The position numbers were made by a program, and so were the translations under genes. Shown here piece by piece: positions 1 through 5,537 of a stretch of 6,172 bases of DNA (position 1 is its first letter; each line of letters starts with the position of its first letter). Origin of the DNA: Candidatus Levyibacteriota bacterium (GTDB lineage Bacteria; Patescibacteriota; Microgenomatia; Levybacterales; UBA12049); the NCBI GenBank assembly GCA_023245475.1, contig JAHFKF010000077.1, positions 1-6,172 of the forward strand, given 5' to 3'. The notes below the pieces were generated by a model. That model had not been told where the DNA came from. It saw nothing but the letters and a program-made list of their open reading frames with translations, and did no database searches.

Positions 1-36
1 TTCTTTGGTTCGTGTGAGAGAGTTATAAAGCTTCAT
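1..36 (-). CDS. cysS: Cysteinyl-tRNA synthetase, N-terminal fragment (runs off left edge)
   Basis: Only the first 12 codons are in the window; they read MKLYNSLTRTKE. This matches the well-known beginning of cysteine--tRNA ligases (M-L-K-[IL]-[YF]-N-[ST]-L-T-R-x-K-E), which charge tRNA-Cys with cysteine in the cytoplasm. The ATG is at 34-36 on the minus strand. A -10 box (TATAAT) ends six bases before it, so the message is probably leaderless. The gene follows the 403-residue orphan in the same direction with a gap of about 20 bp, but has its own promoter overlapping the end of that gene. The call rests on a very short stretch; the N-terminal signature is distinctive but the rest must be read outside the window. 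Confidence 0.68.
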   Translation of the reverse strand, partial: MKLYNSLTRTKE

Positions 37-42
37 GGAACT

Positions 43-72
43 ATTATAGCTGGCCTTACCTAATACTTTCAA
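43..72 (-). promoter_or_regulatory. Promoter of cysS, leaderless type
   Basis: On the minus strand TTGAAA (72-67) is followed after 18 bases by TATAAT (48-43). The ATG of cysS begins six bases after the -10 box, where transcription itself would be expected to start. The -35 box lies inside the last codons of the upstream orphan gene, so the two genes need not be co-transcribed. Confidence 0.65.
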
Positions 73-1267
73 CTGCTCTTACGACTGGATTTTGTGCTGA
101 GAGGATTTGATCCGCATAACCGTCTTGTTTCATTTGAGCTCCAACCGCTTGCCGAATGTCGGGAGATAAATACGCCATTGCGAGTTGTCCTGCTGCTACA
201 TCTGCATGGACATTCGGGGGTAGGATTGCTGTAAGGTTGATCATCGCCTCAAGTTCAGTTTGTCTCAGGTAGATACGCTCTGTCTGTCCATCTGCTCCAG
301 GTCTTGTTCTATACGCAACCACAGGAGACACGGCATACGGATAGTTCTCTACCGGAATATCGGTTGCAACAAGTTGGGCATTATTCTGTTCATTTGCATT
401 CCCGCTTGGTGCGACCACTATCTGTTGTTTGCGTCCTTTCAGTGTATTTACATACTCAACCTCATCTGTTGGTAGTAACTTAATTTTTAGCCCTGGCGGT
501 GCATGTGATGAATAGCCTTCTTCATCCTCAGTGCCATATGTGCTACGTGGATATACGATGTCTGTTAATAGGTCAATCAAGGTAAAGCCTGCTTCTTGTG
601 CTTTGATAATTGCGGTTTCATTGATTGTATGTTGTATTTCGGCATCCTCACTTGTTATAAAAGAGTTAATTAAGTTTTCATAGCCCCAGCCATTTTTTCT
701 TCGAAAGCGATGAAAAAGCTGCCCTAATTTACTATGGGTTAAGAATTCTTGCGTAAAGAAGTTGAGAGCATGATCTCTGTTGTTATTATAACGGCCTGCA
801 ATATCTTGTATGAGTTCTTCCATATAGACATGTCCAAATGTTTCAGGATCAATGTATCGTGTATGCCATGCTGTATGGTACAGCTCATTGATTTCAATTG
901 GAGTTTCTTTAAGCGCTGTCAGTATAGCTTCTCGATTATTAACGTCAAATTCATTATTTGGTGCATGTTTCGGTAAATAGAGATCTGTAATTGTGCTAGG
1001 CAGATCTGTTTGTAATTGCCAACTTGGGGTAACAGCTGCCATAAGATTGTTTAATCCCTCTCCTGCTAGAGGTGTGTTTATGACAGCAATTGATATAGTA
1101 TCGTCACCATCCGCGAGTTTGAAGAAGTCCGTGTGTGCGTTTTGGAGTCCGATGTTCTTTAGTCGTGGACCATGGATACCAAGCTTTGCAAATGAACCAG
1201 AAACGTGGCTGCGGAATTCAGGTTTTCTCGGTTTGGTATATTCTTGTGGTGCTGTTTCCTTTGTCAT
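56..1267 (-). CDS. Conserved-looking hypothetical protein, 403 aa, no cysteine
   Basis: I do not recognise this protein. It is a long clean frame with its own promoter. No signal peptide and no membrane segment are visible, so it is probably cytoplasmic. Residues 1-20 are basic and proline-rich. The middle (about 110-240) looks mainly helical and holds an aromatic/histidine-rich stretch around LYHTAWHTRYIDPETFGHVY and a basic patch (FHRFRRKNGWGYENL). Residues about 255-345 look beta-rich, and the end is helical and alanine-rich. There is not a single cysteine in 403 residues. The ATG at 1265-1267 is supported by an extended -10 box ten bases upstream; there is no Shine-Dalgarno sequence. It sits between cysS and a divergent sugar-transferase homologue, which gives no clear functional hint. 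Base composition resembles its chromosomal neighbours. Confidence 0.85.
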   Translation of the reverse strand: MTKETAPQEYTKPRKPEFRSHVSGSFAKLGIHGPRLKNIGLQNAHTDFFKLADGDDTISIAVINTPLAGEGLNNLMAAVTPSWQLQTDLPSTITDLYLPKHAPNNEFDVNNREAILTALKETPIEINELYHTAWHTRYIDPETFGHVYMEELIQDIAGRYNNNRDHALNFFTQEFLTHSKLGQLFHRFRRKNGWGYENLINSFITSEDAEIQHTINETAIIKAQEAGFTLIDLLTDIVYPRSTYGTEDEEGYSSHAPPGLKIKLLPTDEVEYVNTLKGRKQQIVVAPSGNANEQNNAQLVATDIPVENYPYAVSPVVAYRTRPGADGQTERIYLRQTELEAMINLTAILPPNVHADVAAGQLAMAYLSPDIRQAVGAQMKQDGYADQILSAQNPVVRAVESIR

Positions 1268-1277
1268 ATTGAAAAAG

Positions 1278-1286
1278 ATTGTACCA
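1278..1286 (-). promoter_or_regulatory. Extended -10 promoter of the 403-aa orphan gene
   Basis: The minus strand reads TGG-TACAAT (1286-1278), an extended -10 motif. Only ten bases separate it from the ATG at 1267, leaving a leader of a few bases at most. A weak -35 candidate (CTGTAA, 1306-1301) lies 17 bases upstream. The promoter faces away from that of the sugar-transferase homologue within a 79-bp intergenic region. Confidence 0.55.
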
Positions 1287-1311
1287 TATTATGGGCTCTT
1301 TTACAGTAGAT

Positions 1312-1340
1312 TTGTATTCAGAATATTTCTTTGCTATGAT
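1312..1340 (+). promoter_or_regulatory. Extended -10 promoter of the sugar-transferase homologue, leaderless type
   Basis: TTGTAT (1312-1317), a 17-base spacer and TGC-TATGAT (-10 at 1335-1340) precede the ATG at 1347 by six bases. Transcription would start at or right next to the start codon, so the mRNA is probably leaderless. This also decides the start codon: the frame is open upstream to 993, but that part only mirrors the antisense gene. Confidence 0.6.
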
Positions 1341-1346
1341 CCATCA

Positions 1347-2084
1347 ATGATTGAGCGCAAAAAAGCCTACTTGCGGAGAAAAGACACTATCGTTGCCAAT
1401 ATGCTTACGAAACTAGCGCCACAAATAGGTTCTGAATGGAGGCAAAGTCACACAAAACAAACACTTGAAAGAAATCTTGCTTTGCCTATCTCATTGCTCG
1501 CTCGTCCGGTAACGCTATATTTATCACGTCAAGCTCTCAAAGATGGTATAGAGCCTTTTTATGAACAACCTCGAGTGGGATCTGATCTGACTGAATCGTT
1601 GTCTGTTACAAAAATTCGTACTATGTTTCCTAATTCTGATGCGTCTGAGATGTTTGGCTCAGTGGGGAGTTGTGATGCTCGAGGGGATGCCGTGGATGAA
1701 AGCCTCGATCCAAGGGTAACTCGTTTTGGTCGTCGTCTTCGTAGATATGAACTTGACGAATTGCCACAATTGGCAGATGTTGGAAGAAAAGATGGTAAAT
1801 TATCTTTTATTGGACTTCGGGCTGTCCATATGATTGATGTTCAGCGATTAAAATCTGCACGTGCTTCTACCAAGGATTTTGCTGTGTGGGAACAAGCCTA
1901 TTCCGAGGATAAACCGTCTTTACTTCACTTGCATGCCGTAATGGATAAAAAGCGAAAGGAAGATAATACGAGAAGATATCATTATGACCTATTTTATGCT
2001 CGCAATGCCAGTTTGGCTCTCGATCTCTATATTATGTATAAGGCTTTAACAACTACGTGGGAGAAAATAAGAAAGAAGCGATAG
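1347..2084 (+). CDS. Divergent bacterial sugar-transferase (phosphoglycosyl transferase) homologue, 245 aa
   Basis: The family (bacterial sugar transferase, PglC/WcaJ-like) moves a phospho-sugar from a nucleotide sugar to a polyprenyl phosphate at the inner membrane, starting glycan assembly. Visible family landmarks in order: a short weakly hydrophobic segment with a proline break (about 44-64, P54), PFYEQPRVG (70-78), KIRTM (89-93, normally KFRTM), DPRVTRFGRRLRR (121-133) and DELPQL (137-142) with the catalytic Asp137-Glu138 pair. Departures are clear: the N-terminal KRxFD and long re-entrant helix are poorly kept, the usual NVLKGDMSLVGPRP is replaced by ADVGRKDGKLSFIGLRAV so the PRP motif is lost, and the KPGLTGWAQV-like segment appears as KPSLLHLHAV. 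The protein may act on an unusual substrate, act as a soluble relative, or be inactive. The start at 1347 was chosen from promoter position; the frame before it overlaps the divergent gene antisense. Confidence 0.75.
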   Translation: MIERKKAYLRRKDTIVANMLTKLAPQIGSEWRQSHTKQTLERNLALPISLLARPVTLYLSRQALKDGIEPFYEQPRVGSDLTESLSVTKIRTMFPNSDASEMFGSVGSCDARGDAVDESLDPRVTRFGRRLRRYELDELPQLADVGRKDGKLSFIGLRAVHMIDVQRLKSARASTKDFAVWEQAYSEDKPSLLHLHAVMDKKRKEDNTRRYHYDLFYARNASLALDLYIMYKALTTTWEKIRKKR

Positions 2085-2093
2085 CTCCGCTGC

Positions 2094-2122
2094 TTGAGGA
2101 AAAGCGTCATTTTTGCTATACT
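2094..2122 (+). promoter_or_regulatory. Promoter of tRNA-Gly
   Basis: TTGAGG (2094-2099), a 17-base spacer and TGC-TATACT (-10 at 2117-2122) end eight bases before the first base of the tRNA. Such close placement is usual for a tRNA transcribed on its own with little 5' leader. The promoter starts only ten bases after the stop of the sugar-transferase gene. Confidence 0.65.
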
Positions 2123-2130
2123 GCGAACAT

Positions 2131-2202
2131 GCGGGCGTAGTTCACTGGTAGAACGTCTCCTTGCCAAGGAGAAGGCAGTGGGTCCGATTCCCATCGCCCG
2201 CT
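2131..2202 (+). tRNA. tRNA-Gly(GCC) with unusual T-loop and variable loop
   Basis: A full cloverleaf can be folded: a perfect 7-bp acceptor stem (GCGGGCG with CGCCCGC), D stem GTTC/GAAC with G18G19 in the loop, anticodon stem TCTCC/GGAGA, loop TTGCCAA with anticodon GCC at 2163-2165, 5-base variable loop AGGCA, T stem GTGGG/CCCAT and discriminator T73. CCA is not encoded (the next bases are CAC), so it must be added after transcription. Three near-invariant elbow features differ: the T-loop is TCCGATT, with C in place of U/pseudouridine 55; position 15 is C instead of a purine; position 48 is A instead of a pyrimidine. The acceptor, D and anticodon stems are intact, so it still looks functional, but the folding core is altered. 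The integrase gene just downstream suggests the 3' part is an attachment site. Confidence 0.92.
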
Positions 2203-2210
2203 CACCTACA

Positions 2211-2225
2211 GCTAATCAAATTAGC
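2211..2225. repeat. Inverted repeat just downstream of the tRNA
   Basis: GCTAAT-CAA-ATTAGC is a perfect 6-bp inverted repeat with a 3-base loop, beginning eight bases after the tRNA. It may be a processing or pause hairpin for the tRNA transcript, or a binding site for the integrase or a directionality factor at the presumed attachment site. Confidence 0.45.
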
Positions 2226-2235
2226 CTCAAATGGG

Positions 2236-2256
2236 TTGACTTTTTAGTCAATTTTT
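2236..2256 (+). terminator. Probable tRNA-Gly terminator, overlapping the integrase promoter
   Basis: TTGACT-TTTT-AGTCAA forms a 6-bp hairpin with a 4-base loop, directly followed by TTTTT. This is the form of a short Rho-independent terminator for the tRNA transcript, although the stem is AT-rich. The same bases hold the -35 box of the integrase promoter, so the dyad could instead be an operator. Confidence 0.5.
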
Positions 2257-2264
2257 GGTATAAT
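2236..2264 (+). promoter_or_regulatory. Strong promoter of the integrase leader
   Basis: TTGACT (2236-2241), a 17-base spacer and TATAAT (2259-2264) preceded by TGG (extended -10) make the best promoter in the window. Transcription should start near 2271, giving a leader of about 120 nt before the integrase ATG at 2392. Confidence 0.8.
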
Positions 2265-2308
2265 ACAAGAACTAACGGATCTATTCCGTAATCCCTCCAA
2301 GGGTCCTC

Positions 2309-2338
2309 ATGATAGTGCTAGACGGCACCGCCAGATAA
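2309..2338 (+). CDS. Possible leader peptide MIVLDGTAR upstream of the integrase
   Basis: ATG at 2309 is preceded by AAGGG (2299-2303) at a spacing of five bases and opens nine sense codons before TAA. It ends three bases before the GCAAGAA/TTCTTGC hairpin. Its Shine-Dalgarno lies in the small CCCT/AGGG hairpin. Such short frames in structured leaders are often regulatory, but a frame this short can also arise by chance. Confidence 0.3.
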   Translation: MIVLDGTAR

Positions 2339-2371
2339 GAGCAAGAAATAGGAAAGCTGATTCTTGCACGT

Positions 2372-2391
2372 GAGATTTCGAAAGGAATCTT
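2372..2391 (+). promoter_or_regulatory. Hairpin sequestering the integrase Shine-Dalgarno
   Basis: GATTTC-GAAA-GGAATC (2374-2389) forms a 6-bp stem closed by C-G over a GAAA (GNRA) tetraloop; A2373-T2390 and G2372-T2391 can extend it. The Shine-Dalgarno AAAGGA (2381-2386), five bases before the ATG, lies partly in the loop and partly in the paired arm, so translation should be reduced unless the hairpin is opened. An earlier segment, GATTCTT (2359-2365), can pair with the same arm as an alternative. Confidence 0.55.
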
Positions 2392-3420
2392 ATGTTGCAA
2401 GGTCAAAAGTTACAACTAGCGTACGACGATTACATCACCAACTATTCCTTTGAAAAAGGGTTAGAAGAAGTGTCAATCAAAAACAAAAAAGATGTCCTCA
2501 AAAAGCTTTTACCGTTCCTCAATGAAAAACCTCTCACCCTAGAAACCTGCCGAGAATATGCCCTCTTTATGTATAAGAGCGGTTGGAGTAAACCAAACAG
2601 TCGAGTAAATGTCATTAAGAACCTTCGGGCGTTTGTGAACTTCCTTTTTGATCGTGGCTATATCGAAGAAAACTTTGCCCAGAAGCTAATAAAGCCAAAA
2701 GTTGTTCGTGCCCCATTACGGCTTCCCAGTGAGAAAGATGCAGAACGCTGTATCATTACTGGCACCACACCTGGACATTATGATAACGCAAGGAATATTC
2801 GAATAAAGGCTGAGACAAGATTATGTTTACAATTTGTATTACGAACAGGTTTACGTATCTCTGAAGCGTTAGGTGTCAAAGGGCAAGATCTGTCCCCTTT
2901 TGACGAGCAACCATCATTTCAGGTACGGTCAAAGGGTGGCAAGATTTCTCTACTTCCTATCCCCGCTGACATGGTTGAAGAGATGAAACTGCGAGTGCAA
3001 CGAAAACGTGTGTTTGAGGCTACTGATAAGACCTGCAATAAAAACCTTAAGGATGGTCTGAAAGCACTAGGAATACCTTTTGAGCTGACTTGTCATAAGC
3101 TTAGAGATATCTACAGTCTTTCACGATTACGTAGAGGTAACTCCCTGCAGTTGGTATCTCGTACTCTTAGGCATTCAAGTGTAGGGATCACAGATAAGTT
3201 CTACAGTGACTACATTCTTGATGATCTTGTAGGAACCATTAACGACTCTCCCTTAATCAAGCAAGCCCTATCTCCTGAGCAGTTGCTAGATAAGGCAATT
3301 GATGCATTTAAGAAGGTTATCGGGAATGATCAACGGATCAGTATAGAGATTCGTAGCGAGACAAAATTAGAGGTACTATTAAAAATAAGTTTAGCGAATA
3401 GTCAAGAATGTCTTCAATAA
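2392..3420 (+). CDS. Tyrosine recombinase / integrase, 342 aa
   Basis: Site-specific recombinase that cuts and rejoins DNA through a phosphotyrosine link, here probably integrating and excising an element at the adjacent tRNA-Gly. An N-terminal SAM-like core-binding domain (about 5-105) is followed by the catalytic domain (about 110-285). All active-site residues are visible: Arg155 in RTGLRISEAL, Lys181 in the RSKGGK beta-hairpin, His235 and Arg238 in HKLRD, His261 in LRHSS, and the nucleophile Tyr271 in DKFYSDY (Tyr274 is a less likely alternative). About 55 extra residues follow the catalytic domain. The ATG is supported by AAAGGA at five bases; this is the only clear Shine-Dalgarno of a full-size gene here. 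It has its own strong promoter and structured leader, and converges on fic. An intact catalytic set suggests an active enzyme; a chromosomal XerC/D role is less likely because of the tRNA position. Confidence 0.93.
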   Translation: MLQGQKLQLAYDDYITNYSFEKGLEEVSIKNKKDVLKKLLPFLNEKPLTLETCREYALFMYKSGWSKPNSRVNVIKNLRAFVNFLFDRGYIEENFAQKLIKPKVVRAPLRLPSEKDAERCIITGTTPGHYDNARNIRIKAETRLCLQFVLRTGLRISEALGVKGQDLSPFDEQPSFQVRSKGGKISLLPIPADMVEEMKLRVQRKRVFEATDKTCNKNLKDGLKALGIPFELTCHKLRDIYSLSRLRRGNSLQLVSRTLRHSSVGITDKFYSDYILDDLVGTINDSPLIKQALSPEQLLDKAIDAFKKVIGNDQRISIEIRSETKLEVLLKISLANSQECLQ

Positions 3421-3452
3421 ATTATATGTATGTCTAGTCTAGCAAAATAACG

Positions 3453-3489
3453 CTTAGTTGCATTATTTAAATAATCCTAAGATTTTTTT
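3453..3489 (+). terminator. Probable integrase terminator
   Basis: CTTAG (3453-3457) pairs with CTAAG (3477-3481) around the palindrome ATTATTTAAATAAT (3462-3475), followed at once by a run of seven T (3483-3489). The stem is AT-rich and has an uneven internal loop, so it may be weak. It lies in the 71-bp gap between the converging integrase and fic genes. Confidence 0.5.
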
Positions 3490-3491
3490 GG

Positions 3492-4841
3492 TTATTGAAT
3501 TTTTATATCTGGGGCAGAGCTTAGTAGTTTCTTAACTTCTACTGTATTTGGTACATAAATATATTTTTTACCTGATAAAATTTTGTCTAACAAATTTTTT
3601 TCCGTAAGAAATGATAAATCTGATCTTGCGGTTTCGTACGAAATTCTGTAATGACCTTTGTATTTCGCAAGGTCAACAGTTGTATCTTTTTTACTATCCA
3701 GATCTTGTAATAAATCTATCTGACGTTCGTTATATTCACCTAATTTTCCTGCTATTTTTTGTAAGATTTTTTCTTTTGTTAATTTATGTTCATAGTGCTC
3801 TAAGAAATCTTTAATAGATGCTACAATAACCTTTAATTTATATGAAATAAAATATGTTAAATCATTATCATCGTGTTCTGAATATAAATATGAGTTATCA
3901 TACTGGACTTTAGACTTTTTAATAATTCTAGAAACAGAGAGATATTGGAACATCCAATAATTGTTCCTAAGTAAGTACCAGTAAAAGATAGCTCTGGCGG
4001 TTCTTCCATTCCCATCAACAAAAGGATGTAGATATGCTAGCCAAAAATGTAATAGAGTTGCTTTAATAACAGGATGAATAAAATCGTTCTCGGATTCTGG
4101 TGCATTAGCAAATGCAATTAATTTATCCAATTCATTTGATACAAATTCAGCTTTTGGAGGGGTAAATACAGTTTCTCCTGTTAGCCTGTCTACAACCCCA
4201 ATATTATCTTCATCTGTTCTAAATCTTCCTGAGTCATTCTCATCCTCTAAGGTTCCAGCTGTAATATTTTTTTGTATATCTATTAACATCGATTTACTAA
4301 GTTCCAAATCTTTCCAGTCAAGCAATCTTTGCATAACTTGATAGTTATTTATAATCATCTGCTCGTCTTTTGTTCGGGCTTTTCTATTAGTCAATAACAT
4401 TTCTTTTGCTACTTTTCTAGATGTGTTTGCTCCCTCTATTTGGCTTGATGCAATTGCTTCTTCTGTTAATCCACTCATAATGAGCTGACTTCTTTGTGCA
4501 TTTGTTGGTTTATCAAAGCTAGACGTTAAGAACCCGCTAGTATTGGAATCAACAAAACTCAGTTTTTTATACATGCCCTTTGTTAAATTCATAGTAAAAG
4601 GGTTCTCATTGATTGCTTTTATAGGTGTTATTTCTGAAGTTATTTGTCTTGTAAATTTCAGGTATGACCAAGCTTCATCTACCTTAATACCTAGTGGCAT
4701 TTTATAGTGCATAAATTTGTCCCAATAGACATAATCTTTCTCTGCATGTTTAAGTAGCTGTTTGAGTTCTTCTGAACTTAATACTTTTTTAAAGAAATCT
4801 TCATTTAGCCCTTTTTTCCAATTTGGTGGTTTCTTAATCAT
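3492..4841 (-). CDS. fic: Fic family protein (class II, probable AMP transferase) with C-terminal winged helix, 449 aa
   Basis: Fic enzymes usually move AMP from ATP to a hydroxyl side chain of a target protein; the target here is unknown. The complete motif HPFVDGNGR is at 272-280 with Arg283 following (His272 catalytic, Asp276 metal, Asn278 and Arg280/283 phosphate binding). Upstream, SSQIEG (132-137) matches the class II inhibitory helix [ST]xxxE[GN], with Glu136 expected to hold the enzyme off until released, so no separate antitoxin gene is needed. Residues about 365-435 look like a winged helix (SYETARSDLSFLTEKNLL with a following KKYIYV wing), which could bind DNA. The ATG lies exactly at the edge of a 55-bp tandem repeat carrying promoter and dyad motifs; there is no Shine-Dalgarno. 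The gene is strongly AT-rich compared with the integrase and the left part, consistent with separate acquisition. Confidence 0.92.
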   Translation of the reverse strand: MIKKPPNWKKGLNEDFFKKVLSSEELKQLLKHAEKDYVYWDKFMHYKMPLGIKVDEAWSYLKFTRQITSEITPIKAINENPFTMNLTKGMYKKLSFVDSNTSGFLTSSFDKPTNAQRSQLIMSGLTEEAIASSQIEGANTSRKVAKEMLLTNRKARTKDEQMIINNYQVMQRLLDWKDLELSKSMLIDIQKNITAGTLEDENDSGRFRTDEDNIGVVDRLTGETVFTPPKAEFVSNELDKLIAFANAPESENDFIHPVIKATLLHFWLAYLHPFVDGNGRTARAIFYWYLLRNNYWMFQYLSVSRIIKKSKVQYDNSYLYSEHDDNDLTYFISYKLKVIVASIKDFLEHYEHKLTKEKILQKIAGKLGEYNERQIDLLQDLDSKKDTTVDLAKYKGHYRISYETARSDLSFLTEKNLLDKILSGKKYIYVPNTVEVKKLLSSAPDIKIQ

Positions 4842-4886
4842 ATTTACTACTAGTTATCTACTAGTTTCTACTAAATTAGTAGATAA

Positions 4887-4895
4887 ATTATATCA
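4887..4895 (-). promoter_or_regulatory. Proximal extended -10 promoter of fic, inside the repeat
   Basis: The minus strand reads TGA-TATAAT (4895-4887). Transcription would start near 4880 and give a leader of about 40 nt that contains the dyad and the TAGTAG motifs. No -35 box is evident. Confidence 0.5.
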
Positions 4896-4941
4896 TATTT
4901 ACTACTAGTTATCTACTAGTTTCTACTAAATTAGTAGATAA

Positions 4942-4950
4942 ATTATATCA
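4942..4950 (-). promoter_or_regulatory. Distal extended -10 promoter of fic, second repeat copy
   Basis: This is the same TGA-TATAAT motif 55 bp further upstream, created by the tandem duplication. The partial third copy lacks it: there the matching position reads AGATACAAA on the minus strand. Confidence 0.4.
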
Positions 4951-5034
4951 TATTTACTACTAGTTATCTACTAGTTTCTACTAAATTAGTAGTTTGTATC
5001 TAATTCATACCATAATGTTGCTCTTCATTAAGTG

Positions 5035-5460
5035 TTAGTTCTTGCAATTATATTGCTTCGCAATTTCTTTAAGCATGTAGTAGTTACGTTCCTCATATAA
5101 AGTATTGATTTCCTTCATCAATTTTTCATATCCCTGAGCTCTGTCAGGGTGAAATCTAAAAGCTAGTTTTTTATAAAGATGCTTAATGCTATCTGCTGTT
5201 GGTGGATTATTAATTCTATCTTGCTTTGAAGCTTCTTGATATGAATAATTTTCAACTAGTTTGTATCTAAATTTGTAAGCAATATACTTATTAAAATATC
5301 TTCCTGCTGAGGGAGCGTGCGATAATTGGCTATAAATTTCTGTAGGAACATCGAAGTATTGATAAACCGAGCCAGATCTAAATTCAATCTCTAATAATTT
5401 TAATTGCTTATCATATCCGACACTACTTAAACAGCTTGATTCTATTGATGATCTTATCAT
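5035..5460 (-). CDS. KTSC domain - J domain fusion protein, 141 aa
   Basis: Residues 1-70 match the KTSC domain: MIRSSIESSCLSSVGYD, then LEIEFRSGSVYQYFDVP, SAGRYFNKYI and a YKLV end. KTSC is a small domain found at the C-terminus of some lysyl-tRNA synthetases and alone in many phage and bacterial proteins; its function is unclear. Residues about 88-125 form a short J-like domain (IKHLYKKLAFRFHPDRAQGY, then KLMKEINTLYEERN) with the HPD triad at 104-106, which in DnaJ proteins stimulates the ATPase of DnaK (Hsp70). The protein may link DnaK to whatever KTSC binds. No membrane segment or signal is visible. The ATG is not preceded by a clear Shine-Dalgarno. It lies upstream of fic in the same direction, separated by the repeat block, and diverges from the Abi-alpha gene over 95 bp. 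Confidence 0.85.
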   Translation of the reverse strand: MIRSSIESSCLSSVGYDKQLKLLEIEFRSGSVYQYFDVPTEIYSQLSHAPSAGRYFNKYIAYKFRYKLVENYSYQEASKQDRINNPPTADSIKHLYKKLAFRFHPDRAQGYEKLMKEINTLYEERNYYMLKEIAKQYNCKN

Positions 5461-5498
5461 AGATTAATTACTTATCTTTAATCTGCAATACTCAAGCT

Positions 5499-5507
5499 AT
5501 TATATCA
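5499..5507 (-). promoter_or_regulatory. Extended -10 promoter of the KTSC-J gene
   Basis: The minus strand reads TGA-TATAAT (5507-5499), predicting a start near 5491 and a leader of about 30 nt without a Shine-Dalgarno. No convincing -35 box is seen. It diverges from the Abi-alpha promoter; the two -10 boxes are about 35 bp apart, so the two genes may share control. Confidence 0.5.
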
Positions 5508-5537
5508 GAGCTTATTAAGGAAAAGGTAAAAAAGGTT

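Larger units (their letters stand above)
2271..2391 (+). promoter_or_regulatory. Structured leader RNA of the integrase gene
   Basis: This untranslated region can form a chain of local hairpins: ACGGA/TCCGT (2275-2289), CCCT/AGGG (2293-2303), a small GGC/GCC (2324-2332), GCAAGAA/TTCTTGC (7 bp, 2341-2367) and a GAAA-tetraloop hairpin over the ribosome binding site (2372-2391). A possible 9-codon reading frame with a good Shine-Dalgarno lies inside (2309-2338). I do not recognise a known riboswitch. The layout suggests translational control of the integrase; the mechanism is inferred. Confidence 0.5.
4839..4992. repeat. 2.8 tandem copies of a 55-bp repeat in the fic promoter region
   Basis: Copies lie at 4839-4893, 4894-4948 (both complete and identical) and 4949-4992 (first 44 bases, identical). 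The first copy includes the fic start codon. Each copy holds three direct CTACTA motifs (minus strand TAGTAG) spaced 11 and 10 bp, about one helical turn, and one inverted copy; the last pair makes the dyad TCTACTAAATTAGTAGA (4867-4883 in copy 1; shortened by one base at each end in copy 3). The two full copies also carry an extended -10 box. This looks like a multiplied operator/promoter. The repeats could instead be iterons of an origin or binding sites for a recombination protein. Confidence 0.9.

Noticed and set aside
993..1346. Upstream extension of the sugar-transferase frame (118 more codons)
   Set aside because: It lies antisense over the 403-aa gene, has no family similarity, and a well-placed extended -10 box supports the start at 1347.
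2094..2291. 65-codon open frame over the tRNA
   Set aside because: It covers a complete tRNA and two inverted repeats; the translation has no protein-like features.
4839..4992. CRISPR array
   Set aside because: The repeats are directly adjacent with no unique spacers, and no cas gene is present.
4990..5270. 14-base direct repeat TAGTTTGTATCTAA at 4990-5003 and 5257-5270 as an attachment site
   Set aside because: One copy is inside the KTSC-J coding region, the sequence is AT-rich, and it has no relation to the tRNA end; chance is likely.
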